64,000 bases of DNA from Streptomyces mayonensis. Lineage in GTDB: Bacteria; Actinomycetota; Actinomycetes; Streptomycetales; Streptomycetaceae. This document shows positions 8,569-16,937 of the stretch, one piece after another. Made by a program: the position numbers and the translations under genes. The DNA lies in contig NZ_JACBYP010000023.1 of NCBI RefSeq assembly GCF_018982965.1, forward strand, positions 19,232-83,231, written 5' to 3'. The notes beneath the pieces were generated by a model that had not been told where the DNA came from, did not search any database, and saw only the letters and a program-made list of their open reading frames with translations. Numbering within the stretch: the first letter of the stretch is position 1; every line of letters begins with the position of its first letter.

Positions 8569-8662
8569 CCAACTTCAGTGGCAATCGGTCAAGATCACCT
8601 GTCAGGGGACAGTCTGGTTTGTCCTCTGACAGCGAGGTTGGACCGATTGCCAGTGAAGCTGG
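8569..8662. repeat. repeat pair C (inverted, ~94 bp)
   Basis: Two copies of the dispersed unit face each other. The left arm CCAACTTCAGTGGCAATCGG continues through AAGATCACCTGTCAGGGGACA (8569-8611). The right arm, read on the minus strand from 8662, starts CCAGCTTCACTGGCAATCGG and ends TGTCAGAGGACAA. The spacer is a few bases (TCTGG). The structure could extrude as a long imperfect cruciform or hairpin. It lies about 150 bp upstream of trxA. Confidence 0.8.
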
Positions 8663-8812
8663 ATGGGGCCCACGGCAGCTTCTCGCGGCTGGCGTGGGTG
8701 AAGTGCCTGCTCGGGAGGTTGGTCCTTTCGGCGGCTTTGAGTGGAAGCCTGCTGCTGGAAGCGGTGCCATGGGCGTGGTGTATCGCGTAGACAACTGCTG
8801 TGAGGAGAGCCA

Positions 8813-9139
8813 ATGCCTGAGCAGATCTTGCATGTGACTGACGCGTCGTTCGAGGGGGACGTGCTCAACTCTGCCCAGCCCGTGCTGCTGGAGTTCTGGG
8901 CACCGTGGTGTGGGCCGTGCAGGATGATCGCACCGCTTCTCGACGAGGTGGCCAAGGACTACGGCGACAGGCTCAAGGTTGCGAAGATCGACGTGGACCA
9001 GCACCCGGCGACGCCGGCGAAGTTCGGCGTCCGAGGCATCCCTGCCCTGATCATTTTCAAGAACGGGGTTGTGGCGCAGACAAAGGTGGGTGCACTGTCG
9101 AAAGCCCAGATCACCGCGCTTGTCAACAGTCACGTCTGA
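8813..9139 (+). CDS. trxA: thioredoxin
   Basis: A 108-residue thioredoxin. The active site W32-C-G-P-C36 lies in LLEFWAPWCGPCRMIAPLLD, and the cis-proline is in RGIPALIIFKNG. ATG 8813 follows GAGGAG. It is a small, soluble, cytoplasmic dithiol-disulfide oxidoreductase. It is flanked by repeat pair C upstream and repeat pair D downstream. A thioredoxin reductase (15452-16423) and a thioredoxin-type arsenate reductase lie ~7 kb away on the ars island, so the three could work together, although trxA itself is outside the island (inference). Confidence 0.93.
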   Translation: MPEQILHVTDASFEGDVLNSAQPVLLEFWAPWCGPCRMIAPLLDEVAKDYGDRLKVAKIDVDQHPATPAKFGVRGIPALIIFKNGVVAQTKVGALSKAQITALVNSHV

Positions 9140-9186
9140 CCAGCACAGGTCACGCTCCCGACAGTCTCCGACCACGCCATAGTTGT

Positions 9187-9280
9187 CCAACTTGCCTGGT
9201 AATCGGTCCATGCGCAGTGACAGAGGACAGCCCACTGTCCCCCTGACAGGTGATCTCGACCGATTGCCAAGAGATATTGA
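9187..9280. repeat. repeat pair D (inverted, ~94 bp)
   Basis: A second head-to-head pair of the family. The left arm CCAACTTGCCTGGTAATCGG continues to GTGACAGAGGACAG (9187-9230). The right arm, read on the minus strand from about 9280, contains CTTGGCAATCGGTCGAGATC and ACCTGTCAGGGGGACAGT. It lies between the trxA stop (9139) and the next gene start (9317). Confidence 0.8.
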
Positions 9281-9316
9281 CCGCCATGGTCGAACGGCTA
9301 TCGGTACGGTCGATCC

Positions 9317-9520
9317 ATGGAAAAGCTGCCAGAGATCGTGGACCGCCACATCCTGGACCACCACGTCGTCCTGGCACTCAAGGCGATCATGGACGCGTCG
9401 GGCTGCACACTCCATGAGGCGATCGACATCTTCGGGCTTCGATACGAGGAACTCCGCCGCGACCGGCCGGGCGACTTCCAGGTGAGCCGTCAGGAGTACG
9501 GCCGCAACGTCTACACCTGA
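9317..9520 (+). CDS. small acidic/helical hypothetical protein
   Basis: A 67-residue protein (MEKLPEIVDRHILDHHVVLA, then LKAIMDASGCTLHEAIDIFG) with a balanced composition and one Cys. The pattern DASGCTLHEAIDIFGLRYEE looks like a short helix-turn-helix-like segment, but this is weak. It is bracketed by repeat pair D upstream and repeat unit E downstream, like trxA. No family recognised. Confidence 0.55.
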   Translation: MEKLPEIVDRHILDHHVVLALKAIMDASGCTLHEAIDIFGLRYEELRRDRPGDFQVSRQEYGRNVYT

Positions 9521-9546
9521 CCTGCGGCCGCTCAGCCGGTCAAACT

Positions 9547-9583
9547 CACCTGGCAATCGGTCAAGATCACTTGTCAGAGGACA
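9547..9583 (+). repeat. repeat unit E
   Basis: Forward copy: CACCTGGCAATCGGTCAAGA then TCACTTGTCAGAGGACA. It is the copy closest to the consensus. It lies 26 bases after the 9317-9520 stop and 51 bases before the DUF6233 gene. Confidence 0.75.
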
Positions 9584-9634
9584 ACGAGCCCCCTCGCAGC
9601 CCTGGCCGCTGGCAGGGCGACTATATTCGAACTT

Positions 9635-9982
9635 GTGAGCGAACCTTCTCGTCTGGAACTGCTGCGGTTCACCCGCCGAGTGGTCGAGCAGCAGGCCGGT
9701 GCTGCACTGCGGCAGATCGACGGATGGATCGCCACAGAGGAGCGACGGGAAGCGGAACGCCGCCGCCACACAGAGGGAGGCGCGCCCCCTCCGGAATGGC
9801 TACTGCAACACGGCCTGAACCCGAAGAACATCGACGCGGTGCACACAGGGGACTGCTGGACCGTCGAGGGGTCGGAGCGGTGTCGTCCGGTGTCGCGCGA
9901 ACAGGCGATGGAGGCAATTCGACACCAGGTGCCGGCGTGCACGTTTTGCCGCCCGGATACGGCGCTGGGACTGCTGGAGTGA
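9635..9982 (+). CDS. DUF6233-type protein
   Basis: A 115-residue protein from GTG 9635. It ends with the features I associate with Streptomyces DUF6233 proteins: PPPEWLLQHGLNPKNIDAVH, a GDCW turn, PVSREQAMEAI, and a terminal AC-x-x-C block (VPACTFCRPDTALGLLE). The usual long middle region is missing, so this is a short version. The Cys/His residues could bind metal. Function unknown. The family is abundant in accessory Streptomyces DNA. Confidence 0.7.
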   Translation: MSEPSRLELLRFTRRVVEQQAGAALRQIDGWIATEERREAERRRHTEGGAPPPEWLLQHGLNPKNIDAVHTGDCWTVEGSERCRPVSREQAMEAIRHQVPACTFCRPDTALGLLE

Positions 9983-10297
9983 CCGCCGCTACCCCGTGTG
10001 TGGCTCACGCCACAGAACGATTTTCAGCCATGCGCCGCAGGCAATCCGCGCAGATCAACTTTGCTTCCGCGAAGCCCGCAGGTCAGCGTTCTGCAGAGCT
10101 GCCCCAGAGATGGGGTAGGTGATCCAACTCCGCAGGTCAGGCCGTGAATTGCCCTGGTGGCCGATGCACGCCCCATGATGACGCCAACCCCTGTAGCGAC
10201 CGCATACCGTCGTCGGCAACGCGGACGGGGACCGCCCCGGCCAGGGCGATCCCCGAGATGTCCGTGGATACGAGCAAATCGCATTAAGGACGACACC
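9983..10297. other. intergenic, no gene seen
   Basis: About 315 bases without a convincing gene. The frames through it are short and Arg/Pro-rich. AAGGA near its right end serves the small gene at 10298. Confidence 0.5.
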
Positions 10298-10477
10298 ATG
10301 CAACCACAGCTCTGGAAGCCCGTCGGGCTCCAGTACCGCCGCCCCGAGTGGCAGGACGCGTTCAACACAGTCATCACCGGCACCGTGATCTTCCTGCTTC
10401 CGCAGGTCCCGTCAGAGATGACCCTCCTGGCGTGCGTCCCGCTCCTCCGCTGCATCCGCTACCGGAACGCTGTCTGA
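10298..10477 (+). CDS. small hypothetical protein
   Basis: A 59-residue protein, MQPQLWKPVGLQYRRPEWQD, followed by one hydrophobic stretch (AFNTVITGTVIFLLPQVP) and a second weakly hydrophobic segment with two Cys (TLLACVPLLRCIRYR). ATG 10298 is preceded by TAAGGACGACACC, a reasonable ribosome-binding site. Possibly membrane-associated. No family recognised. Confidence 0.4.
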   Translation: MQPQLWKPVGLQYRRPEWQDAFNTVITGTVIFLLPQVPSEMTLLACVPLLRCIRYRNAV

Positions 10478-10648
10478 AACGGAACCCCTTCCAAGCCCCT
10501 GGTCGCGCTCAGCGGCCGGGGGGCTGCTCCGTTCCGCCGCCATACTCGGCGCGCTGCCAGGGGTGGTCGGAGTTGCGCTATCGGCGCGCCGTCTCGGCTT
10601 GACGTCCTGTATGACGTTGGCGGGGACGAACTGAGACATGGGGTGGGG

Positions 10649-11347
10649 ATGGCTTTCGAGTTGGGCGTTACTGGACCGGCACAGAGCGAGTACCTGTATC
10701 ACTTCACGAGCCGTAATGGAGAAAGCCCGGACTGGGTGCCGGACGAGATCCGTTCGATGAACGGGGCTCAGCGCCTGGAGTCGATCTTGCGGGAGGAGCA
10801 GTTCCGGGCGTTCCCGCCTTTCGGCGCTGCTGAGGCCGGCGCCTCGGGGAGGCCCTGTGTGTGCTTCTCGGAGTGCTCTCCGGAGCACATGGCTCAGCTG
10901 TTCCGATGGAGGCACTTCGACCCATGGGGTCTGGTCACTACGCGGGAGGTGGTGAACGGACTCGGTGGTGGCGCGGTGGCGTACGTGCCGCGGGAGGTTC
11001 AGCGGCGTTTTCAGCGGGCGGCGCTCGGCCATTGGGCGGTGAACACGGGGAACGGGATCTCGTGGATGCACGAACGGGAGTGGCGGCTGCCCCTGTCTCG
11101 CCCGGAAACCAGCATCAAGATCAATGGAGTGGTTGCGATCCTCGTCGCTAGCGCCGACTGGCGACCTCGTCGGATGCCCGTGGGCTGGGTGAACGGTGAG
11201 AGCGGTGATCCGCTGGCCGGTCATGGCGAGAACCCGTTCGCGATGCCGTACGAGGACTACCCGAGACTGTGGCGGGAGACGCCGGTCTGGGTGTGGGACC
11301 AGGAGGCCGAGCGGGTTGTGGCGTACGAGCCGGGCGCCTTGTGCTGA
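10649..11347 (+). CDS. AbiGi-like / DUF2971-like protein
   Basis: About 232 residues from ATG 10649 (an alternative GTG lies at 10643). The layout is YLYHFTSRNG, then RLESILREEQFRAFPPF, VCFSECSPEHMAQLF, PWGLVTTREVVNGLGGGAVA, and SWMHEREWRLP. This order of HFT / SIL / CFSE / EREWR motifs is that of the AbiGi antitoxin and DUF2971 group, whose members are linked to abortive infection. The assignment is from pattern recognition, so the defence role is an inference. It lies just upstream of the interrupted DNA ligase. Confidence 0.5.
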   Translation: MAFELGVTGPAQSEYLYHFTSRNGESPDWVPDEIRSMNGAQRLESILREEQFRAFPPFGAAEAGASGRPCVCFSECSPEHMAQLFRWRHFDPWGLVTTREVVNGLGGGAVAYVPREVQRRFQRAALGHWAVNTGNGISWMHEREWRLPLSRPETSIKINGVVAILVASADWRPRRMPVGWVNGESGDPLAGHGENPFAMPYEDYPRLWRETPVWVWDQEAERVVAYEPGALC

Positions 11348-11401
11348 GCTTGCGGGCGTAGACGGCGCGCGCCGCTTGGAGGAACGTCGCAGGCTGGTGG
11401 T

Positions 11402-11764
11402 GTGGAGTTCCCCGTCGACGTGGCGCTCGCCGAGCTGGTACCGCGGCTGCCTACGGGGCCGCGGTGGTGGTACGAGGTGAAGATGGACGGCCCCCGTACG
11501 GTTCTGTGGCGGCTGGCTGACACGGTGCGGCTTCAGGCCCGGTCGGGGCGGGATGTGACCGGCCCGTGGATGGATCTGGCTGTGGCTGGGATGGCGTTGC
11601 CGCCGGGTGTGGTTCTGGATGGCGAGGCGGTCGTCGTGGTCGACGGCAGGGTGTCCTTCGAGGCGGCGCAGTCTCGGGCGGCGTCGTCGCCGGCTCGGGC
11701 CCGGCAGCTGGCGGCACAGCGCCCGGCGTTGCTGATAACTGGAGTGCGCGCGAGTTCCTCGTGA
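11402..11764 (+). pseudogene. ATP-dependent DNA ligase, 5' fragment (interrupted)
   Basis: GTG 11402 starts a protein whose first ~112 residues match the adenylation domain of small ATP-dependent DNA ligases. The active-site lysine K27 lies in WWYEVKMDGPRTVLW, and the second nucleotide-binding block is VVLDGEAVVV. After RPALLI (codon ending 11737) homology stops and seven unrelated residues precede the stop at 11764. The missing C-terminal part, in the correct register, is at 25699-26238. The gene is therefore split by the ~14-kb island between them, and this fragment cannot form an active ligase. Confidence 0.85.
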
Positions 11765-11852
11765 GGTCCCGAGAGCGCGATCGATGGATGTGAGCAGGTG
11801 AGAGACCGTTGTTCGAGACATCCCTCGACGGTGTGAGGTTCTCGTAGTTACT

Positions 11853-11886
11853 CGCAGATTCCAGGAGTGCCACTCGTAATCTGCGG
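11853..11886. promoter_or_regulatory. hairpin near left end of the island
   Basis: A perfect 8-bp inverted repeat, CGCAGATT (11853-11860) and AATCTGCG (11879-11886), around an 18-base loop. It lies ~115 bases inside the left end and just upstream of the recombinase frame. It could be a recombinase-binding site or an operator of the recombinase operon. Confidence 0.4.
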
Positions 11887-12060
11887 ATCTATGGGGGATC
11901 TCGAAACTCGCACCCCGACATCGGGTCGCCGCCGGACGGGCTGGCAGAGGTCTTCTCCCTGCACACCCACCGAGCGGGCCGCGCGGGGCAGCAGGACGAG
12001 CGGTCGTACTTCTTCGACACGCTGGCGGAGTACCAGTGGGCGCGTGATTCCGCCGGGCTG

Positions 12061-13041
12061 ATGCCGTCCTCGATCGACCAGCTGGTCAAACCGGTGCTGG
12101 AAATCTGCGAGCACTACGACCTCGTGCCGTGGCAGCTCACCCCGACGCTGCTCGACTGCTACTTCGCAGGACCCGGGAAGCGTGCTCGGTCGACTGTCCG
12201 TACGAAGATCACCAAGATCGACGCGTACTTCGCGTTCTTGGAACAGCGCTACGCCGGTGAGATCCATCGCCGGTTCGGCGCCGCGGTGGAGTCGCCGGTC
12301 GACCCGTTCAACCGGCCGCGACATCGTGGTGACTTCGGGCTGCGGGTGCCGCCCTCGCAGCGGGCGATGCGCGAATACTTCGCCGCGTGGCGCGATGCGC
12401 TGCCGCTGGCTCGCAAGCCGGCGGTCGCGTGCCGGGACTACGTGATGGCCAAGCTCGACTATCTGTCCGGGGTGAGGGCGTCCGAGCTCTGTGGTGTCGG
12501 CCTGTGCGATGTGCACTGGGAGTTGGGCAAGTGGGGCCGGTTCGTCGTGCAGGGCAAGGGCGCCCGCGGCTCCGGGCCCAGGCCGCGCGAGGCGTTCATG
12601 TTCGAGGAGTGCCGCGAGCTCGTGTGGTGGTACGTCGAGGAGGTCCGCGGCCTCTTCCACGACGACCCGGAGCATCCGCTGGCGCCGCTGTTTCCCTCTG
12701 AGCGGCTGCCGGTGGAGCTCGCGGCGGCGAACATCCCGGTCGCGGCGGCGATCACCCCGGGAACGTTCCGCCGGAACCTCAAGGCGGCCTCGCTGCTGTA
12801 CCTGCCGGGGCCGGTGGGCGAGTTGTACCCGCATCTGCTGCGGCACGCCTGCGCCACCCATAACTATGAGCGCGGGATGACGCTGTGGGAAGTACAGCGG
12901 CTTCTTGGACATACCTGGACGACTACGACGGTGAACTATCTGGCGACGGCTCAGGCGGACCCCGAGCACGCGGAGCGCTGGCGGCAGTCGGCCACGCGGG
13001 CCGGGCAGCGCTTGGTCGCGAATATCGGGAGTTTACGGTGA
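12061..13041 (+). CDS. tyrosine recombinase/integrase (TnpA-like)
   Basis: A 326-residue phage-integrase-family recombinase with the full catalytic set: Arg139 (SGVRASELCG), His258-x-x-Arg261 (PHLLRHACATH), His284 (LLGHTWTTTT) and the nucleophile Tyr293 (NYLAT). A SAM-like N-terminal domain spans residues ~1-90. The same frame is open upstream to about 11881 and reads like further N-terminus (AEVFSLHTHRAGRAG, ERSYFFDTLAEYQWARDSAG) without a start codon. An ATG at 11891 in another frame (MGDLETRTP) suggests a one-base break near 11930, so the true protein is probably ~50 residues longer. It overlaps the next gene by 4 bases. Confidence 0.88.
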   Translation: MPSSIDQLVKPVLEICEHYDLVPWQLTPTLLDCYFAGPGKRARSTVRTKITKIDAYFAFLEQRYAGEIHRRFGAAVESPVDPFNRPRHRGDFGLRVPPSQRAMREYFAAWRDALPLARKPAVACRDYVMAKLDYLSGVRASELCGVGLCDVHWELGKWGRFVVQGKGARGSGPRPREAFMFEECRELVWWYVEEVRGLFHDDPEHPLAPLFPSERLPVELAAANIPVAAAITPGTFRRNLKAASLLYLPGPVGELYPHLLRHACATHNYERGMTLWEVQRLLGHTWTTTTVNYLATAQADPEHAERWRQSATRAGQRLVANIGSLR

Positions 13042-13364
13042 AGTGGAATCTGCGCTGGGCGGCCGCCAAGTGCGACATCTGGCGGCCTGTCGACTTGCAG
13101 GCGGCGTTCGCGACGGTGGGCTTCACCCCGTCACTGAGCAAGGTCGCGGCCTTGTGGGGCGGGACCCCGGTGACGGTGCGCCTGGACGACCTGGACAAGA
13201 TCTGCGCGGCGCTGCAGTGCACGGTGGCGGACCTGATGGAGGCCGAACCGGTAGCTCCCGCCGAGGGCTTGGAGGAGCCGCAGCGCGCGGTCGGCGGTGA
13301 GGCGGGGGCGGTGCGGCCTGTGCCGCGGCGCGATGGGCGGCGTCAGCTGCGGCCGCCGAACTGA
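13038..13364 (+). CDS. small Cro/CI-type HTH protein of the recombinase operon
   Basis: A 108-residue protein from GTG 13038, overlapping the recombinase stop (GTGA). The helix-turn-helix reads FTPSLSKVAALWGGTPVTVR, then LDDLDKICAALQCTVADLME, typical of XRE regulators of the short YozG type. A Glu/Pro-rich tail follows. Coupled between two recombinase genes, it most likely regulates the operon or acts as an accessory factor for excision, similar in position to small accessory genes of multi-recombinase transposons (inference). Confidence 0.75.
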   Translation: MKWNLRWAAAKCDIWRPVDLQAAFATVGFTPSLSKVAALWGGTPVTVRLDDLDKICAALQCTVADLMEAEPVAPAEGLEEPQRAVGGEAGAVRPVPRRDGRRQLRPPN

Positions 13365-13369
13365 CCGAG

Positions 13370-15290
13370 GTGGTCATGGGCGTCATCCGGCAGTGTGCTG
13401 TGTGCCTGGACTGGGGTGTGCACCGGCTGTGCGACGGTCTGTGCTGGGGCTGTGTGGGCTGGCGCAAGTCCCACCCGGACTCGGCGAGGTGTGTCCGGTG
13501 CGCCAGGCCCGACCGGGTGGACGCAGATCGTTTGTGCCGTCCCTGCGTGATGGCGGTACGCGAGGAGATCGCAGCCGGCTTCGAGGCCGTCTTCCCAGGC
13601 GCGACGCAGCTGCGGGTATACGTGCTCGGGCTCGGGCAGCAGGAGAGCCGAAACCTCCCGCGACCGCGCGGCGCCGCCGCCCCGTACCTGGGACCGCGCC
13701 AGGTCCAGCGGCCGATCGACGATCCGAGGATCTGTCCCGCCGTGATGCTCGGACAGCAGACGCTGTTCCCGGTTCGGCGGCGTCTGGAGCGTGAGCACGC
13801 GCGCCGGATCAGCGGTCGGACGTGGCCGGAGGAGAGCGCGGTACGGGCGTTGGCCGAGGAGCGGGCAGCAGCCCAAGGGCTGACCGCGACGTGGCTCCAC
13901 ACGGTGATGCGGATCATCCGGTGCGCGCTCGCGATCCGGGATACCGAGGGGGAGGCACTCGTCGCCCCGGAGATGCTCGATCAGGTGCGGTTGCCGCTGA
14001 AGGCGGCAGCGGCCGAACTGCTGCACCGAGCTGGGCTCTTGAAGTCACGGGCGGCTCCACCGCCGGCACTGTGGCCGGCCAGGGCGTGCGCGGACTGTGG
14101 CAGCTGGGGCATCACGACGAAGCGCTGCCGTGGATGCGAGACCTGGCGGCATACGCCCGAGCGGTATCCACCTGGCCGGTGTCCGCGCTGTCGACGCGAC
14201 GACCTGCCCGTGCATGAGGAGGGGCTGTGCCGAGGGTGCCTGGCCTACATCCGTGATCACGGCCTCGACGCCGCCGAGGGGGCCGCCACTCAACTCTCTG
14301 CTCGACGCCGACCAACTGCGCGAGACACCGCATCAGCTGCTCACCGACGTCCAATGCCGAACCCCGGACAGAGTCGTGAGCCTGAGCGTGGAGCGCCGCG
14401 ACCGACACGACGCTCGGGAGCTGATGCAGCAGATCGACCTGCTTCCCGAGCCGATGACCGAGCAGATGCACGCCTGGGTCAAGGTCATGCGTGGCGCCGG
14501 TCGCTACGAGCACCCACCCGCCGCCTACCGGCTCATCCGCCGCTACTTCCGCACGGCGTCCTCCACCCTGACCGCGTGGGCGGCCGCCGGGAAGGACCTG
14601 CGGCAGATCACGAGCAAGGACATCCAGACGGAGCTCGACCGGCACCGGGGAAACGCGGCCCGCGGCCTGCTCAACGCGCTACGGAGCATCTTCCGGGCAT
14701 TGAAGCAGGAACGGCTGATCTTCCACGTCCCCACCGTCGGGCTGAAGGCGCAGGCCACTGTGAATCTGCCACGGCCTCTGTCCAGCGACCGCCTCGCCGG
14801 GGCATTGGACCGCCTCGACGGGCCTCGCGCCCGCCTCATCGTCGGCCTGGTCGCCATCCACGCCATCCACGCTGTGGAGGTGGCCCGGCTCCTGCTGACC
14901 GACGTGGATCTGAGGAACCGGACGATCACGGTGCGGCGGGGCTTGCACATCCACGTCGTCTACCTCGACGACCTGAGCACCCGGCTGGTAGCCGACTGGC
15001 TGCGTGAACGCCGCACCCGCTGGCCCCAGGCCACCAACCCGCACCTTCTCGTCACCGCTCAGACCTACCGGAATCCGTCATCGCCGCAGATCAGTTATAC
15101 CGGGATGCGCTCCGCCTTCGACCAGATCGGGCTCCTGCCCCGTCAGCTGTGGGCCGACCGCGTGCTCGACGAGGCTCGTGAGACGGCAGACCCGGTTTGT
15201 CTCGTGCGGCTCTTCGGGATCCACCCCCGGGTCGCCGTGAAGTACGTACACACGGCGCACCCCGATAAGGCGCTGCCGCGAATCCGCTGA
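13370..15290 (+). pseudogene. zinc-finger tyrosine-recombinase-like protein, one-base frameshift
   Basis: From GTG 13370 (or ATG 13376) the protein starts with a Cys-rich zinc-binding region (QCAVCLDWGVHRLCDGLCWG, then CVRCARPDR) and has a second Cys cluster (ACADCGSWGITTKRCRGC, CPRCRRDD). Near 14293 the frame shifts at a GGGGG run; one fewer G restores it. The rest (LLDADQLRETPHQLL... to 15290) is a C-terminal recombinase-like domain. In this domain the first catalytic Arg position reads AIHAVEVARLLL (His instead of Arg), and the HxxR box is not recognisable, with LWADRVLDEARE in its place. A C-terminal Tyr remains in KYVHTAHPDK. About 640 residues in all, the size of TnpB-type partners. Likely a non-catalytic partner of the 12061 recombinase (inference). 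Confidence 0.7.
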
Positions 15291-15404
15291 AGCTGATGCA
15301 CTTGTTCGCCGTCGCTGAAAGGCCGCCACGCACTACGGTGCCGTGGCCATCCGCAGAAGCGTTCCCCCAGCCCTCCCAGTGGAGGCCGGTTTGTGAACGA
15401 CAGC

Positions 15405-15440
15405 AGCGGGGCCGCCCGGAGGTTTCCGGACGACCCCGCT
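15405..15440. terminator. bidirectional hairpin terminator
   Basis: A 36-base hairpin with outer stem AGCGGGG/CCCCGCT and inner stem CCCGGA/TCCGGA around a short loop, with two internal mismatches. It lies between the convergent recombinase operon and trxB and probably ends both transcripts. Confidence 0.7.
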
Positions 15441-15451
15441 GGCGAGCCCGC

Positions 15452-16423
15452 TCAGGCCGGGACGGCAGTTACCCGTTCGACCTCTGCCGCGCCCCAGGCG
15501 GCCAGGTAGCGCTCGGCGTCCAGGGCTGCGGCGGCGCCGGTGCCGGCGGCGGTGATGGCCTGGCGGTAGGTGTGGTCGACGACGTCGCCGGCGGCGAACA
15601 CCCCGGGCAGGCTCGTACGCGTCGTCGGGGCGGCGACGGTGATGTAGCCCTCGGCGTCGAGGTCGAGCTGGCCCTTGAAGAGTTCGGTGCGGGGGTCGTG
15701 GCCGATGGCGATGAACAGGCCAGTGACGTCCAGGTCGCGGGTGGCGCCGGTGAAGACATTGCGCAGGACGACGCCGCCGAGCATGCCGCTGGTCTCCTTG
15801 ATCTCGGCGATCTCGCTGTCGAACGCGAAGGAGATCTTGTCGTCGGCGAAGGCCCGGTCCTGCATGACCTTCGAGGCGCGCAGGGTGGAGCGGCGGTGGA
15901 CGACGGTGACCGAGCGGGCGAAGCGGGTGAGGAAGGTGGCTTCCTCCATGGCGGTGTCGCCGCCGCCGACCACGACGATGTCCCGGTCGCGGAAGAAGAA
16001 CCCGTCGCAGGTCGCACACCACGAGACGCCCCGGCCGGACAGCTTGTCCTCGTTTGGGATGCCGAGCTTGCGGTAGCCGGAGCCGGTGGCGATGATCACC
16101 GTCCTGGCGCGGTGGACGGTGCCCGCGGAGTCGGTGAGGAGCTTGATGTCGGCGGTGAGGTCGACGGCCACGATGTCGTCGTCGATCATCTCGGCGCCGA
16201 ACTTCTCCGCCTGGGCCCGCATGTTCTCCATGAGGACCGGGCCGTCGACGCCCTCGGGGAAGCCGGGGAAGTTCTCCACCTCGGTCGTGGTCGTCAGCGA
16301 GCCGCCGACGAAGATGGAGCTGCCGAACAGCAGGGGGCGCAGCTGGGCGCGGGCGGTGTAGAGGGCGGCGGTGTATCCGGCGGGGCCGGATCCGATGATG
16401 ACGACCTCGCGTATCTCGTTCAC
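15452..16423 (-). CDS. trxB: thioredoxin reductase
   Basis: A 323-residue NADPH/FAD thioredoxin reductase. GTG 16423 overlaps the arsC stop, so the pair is translationally coupled. It has the FAD-binding VVIIGSGPAGYTAALYTARA, the redox pair in GVSWCATCDGFFF, the NADPH-binding DIVVVGGGDTAMEEATFL, and the C-terminal FAD motif FAAGDVVDHTYRQAITAAGT. Its coupling to ArsC indicates a role in recycling the electron donor for arsenate reduction. This is a known arrangement in Streptomyces ars clusters. Confidence 0.93.
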   Translation of the reverse strand: MNEIREVVIIGSGPAGYTAALYTARAQLRPLLFGSSIFVGGSLTTTTEVENFPGFPEGVDGPVLMENMRAQAEKFGAEMIDDDIVAVDLTADIKLLTDSAGTVHRARTVIIATGSGYRKLGIPNEDKLSGRGVSWCATCDGFFFRDRDIVVVGGGDTAMEEATFLTRFARSVTVVHRRSTLRASKVMQDRAFADDKISFAFDSEIAEIKETSGMLGGVVLRNVFTGATRDLDVTGLFIAIGHDPRTELFKGQLDLDAEGYITVAAPTTRTSLPGVFAAGDVVDHTYRQAITAAGTGAAAALDAERYLAAWGAAEVERVTAVPA

Positions 16424-16842
16424 GCCGTCGCCTCCGGCTTCGCGGGGGCGATCTCGGCGATCAGGCCCTCGACGAGGGTCTTGATCTCGTCGCGGATGGG
16501 GCGGACGGCCTCGACGCCCTGGCCGGCCGGGTCCTCCAGCTTCCAGTCCAGGTAGCGCTTGCCGGGGAAGACGGGGCAGGTGTCGCCGCAGCCCATGGTG
16601 ATGCACACGTCCGACTCGCGGACCGCGTCGACGGTGAGGATCTTCGGCGTCTCCTTGGAGATGTCGATGCCGACCTCGGCCATGGCCTCGACGGCTGCCG
16701 GGTTGACCTGGTCGCCGGGGTTGGAGCCGGCGGAGCGGACCTCGACACGGTCGCCGGCCAGGTGGGTCAGCCACGCGGCGGCCATCTGGGAGCGGCCGGC
16801 GTTGTGGACGCAGACGAACAGGACGGACGGCTTGTCGGCCAT
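16420..16842 (-). CDS. arsC: arsenate reductase, LMW-phosphatase type
   Basis: A 140-residue arsenate reductase of the low-molecular-weight tyrosine-phosphatase fold. The catalytic P-loop is C11-V-H-N-A-G-R-S18. The redox cysteines lie in CITMGCGDTCPVFPG and the general acid Asp in the following YLDWKLEDPAG. ATG 16842 is preferred over an upstream start because the family begins here. It reduces As(V) to As(III) in the cytoplasm with thioredoxin as likely reductant, given the coupled trxB. It is transcribed divergently from an ArsR gene at 16938. Confidence 0.93.
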   Translation of the reverse strand: MADKPSVLFVCVHNAGRSQMAAAWLTHLAGDRVEVRSAGSNPGDQVNPAAVEAMAEVGIDISKETPKILTVDAVRESDVCITMGCGDTCPVFPGKRYLDWKLEDPAGQGVEAVRPIRDEIKTLVEGLIAEIAPAKPEATA

Positions 16843-16898
16843 GGTGATCGTTCTCTCTCGTCGCATGGCGGAACCCAGCCGCCAATGACTTCAGCCCC

Positions 16899-16912
16899 CG
16901 CTGGTATCAGCG
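16899..16912. promoter_or_regulatory. candidate ArsR operator
   Basis: The palindrome CGCTGGTATCAGCG lies in the 95-base divergent gap between arsC and arsR. The core GTATCAG is repeated 24 bases later at 16928-16934, overlapping the region just before the arsR start. The position fits repression of both directions by the ArsR protein (inference). Confidence 0.5.
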
Positions 16913-16937
16913 GGCGATGATGTGAGAGTATCAGTGC

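Noticed and set aside
7344..9583. Classical integron with attC sites
   Set aside because: No integron integrase or attI site is next to it, and the repeat units lack the attC core GTTRRRY; I keep it only as a cassette-like pattern.
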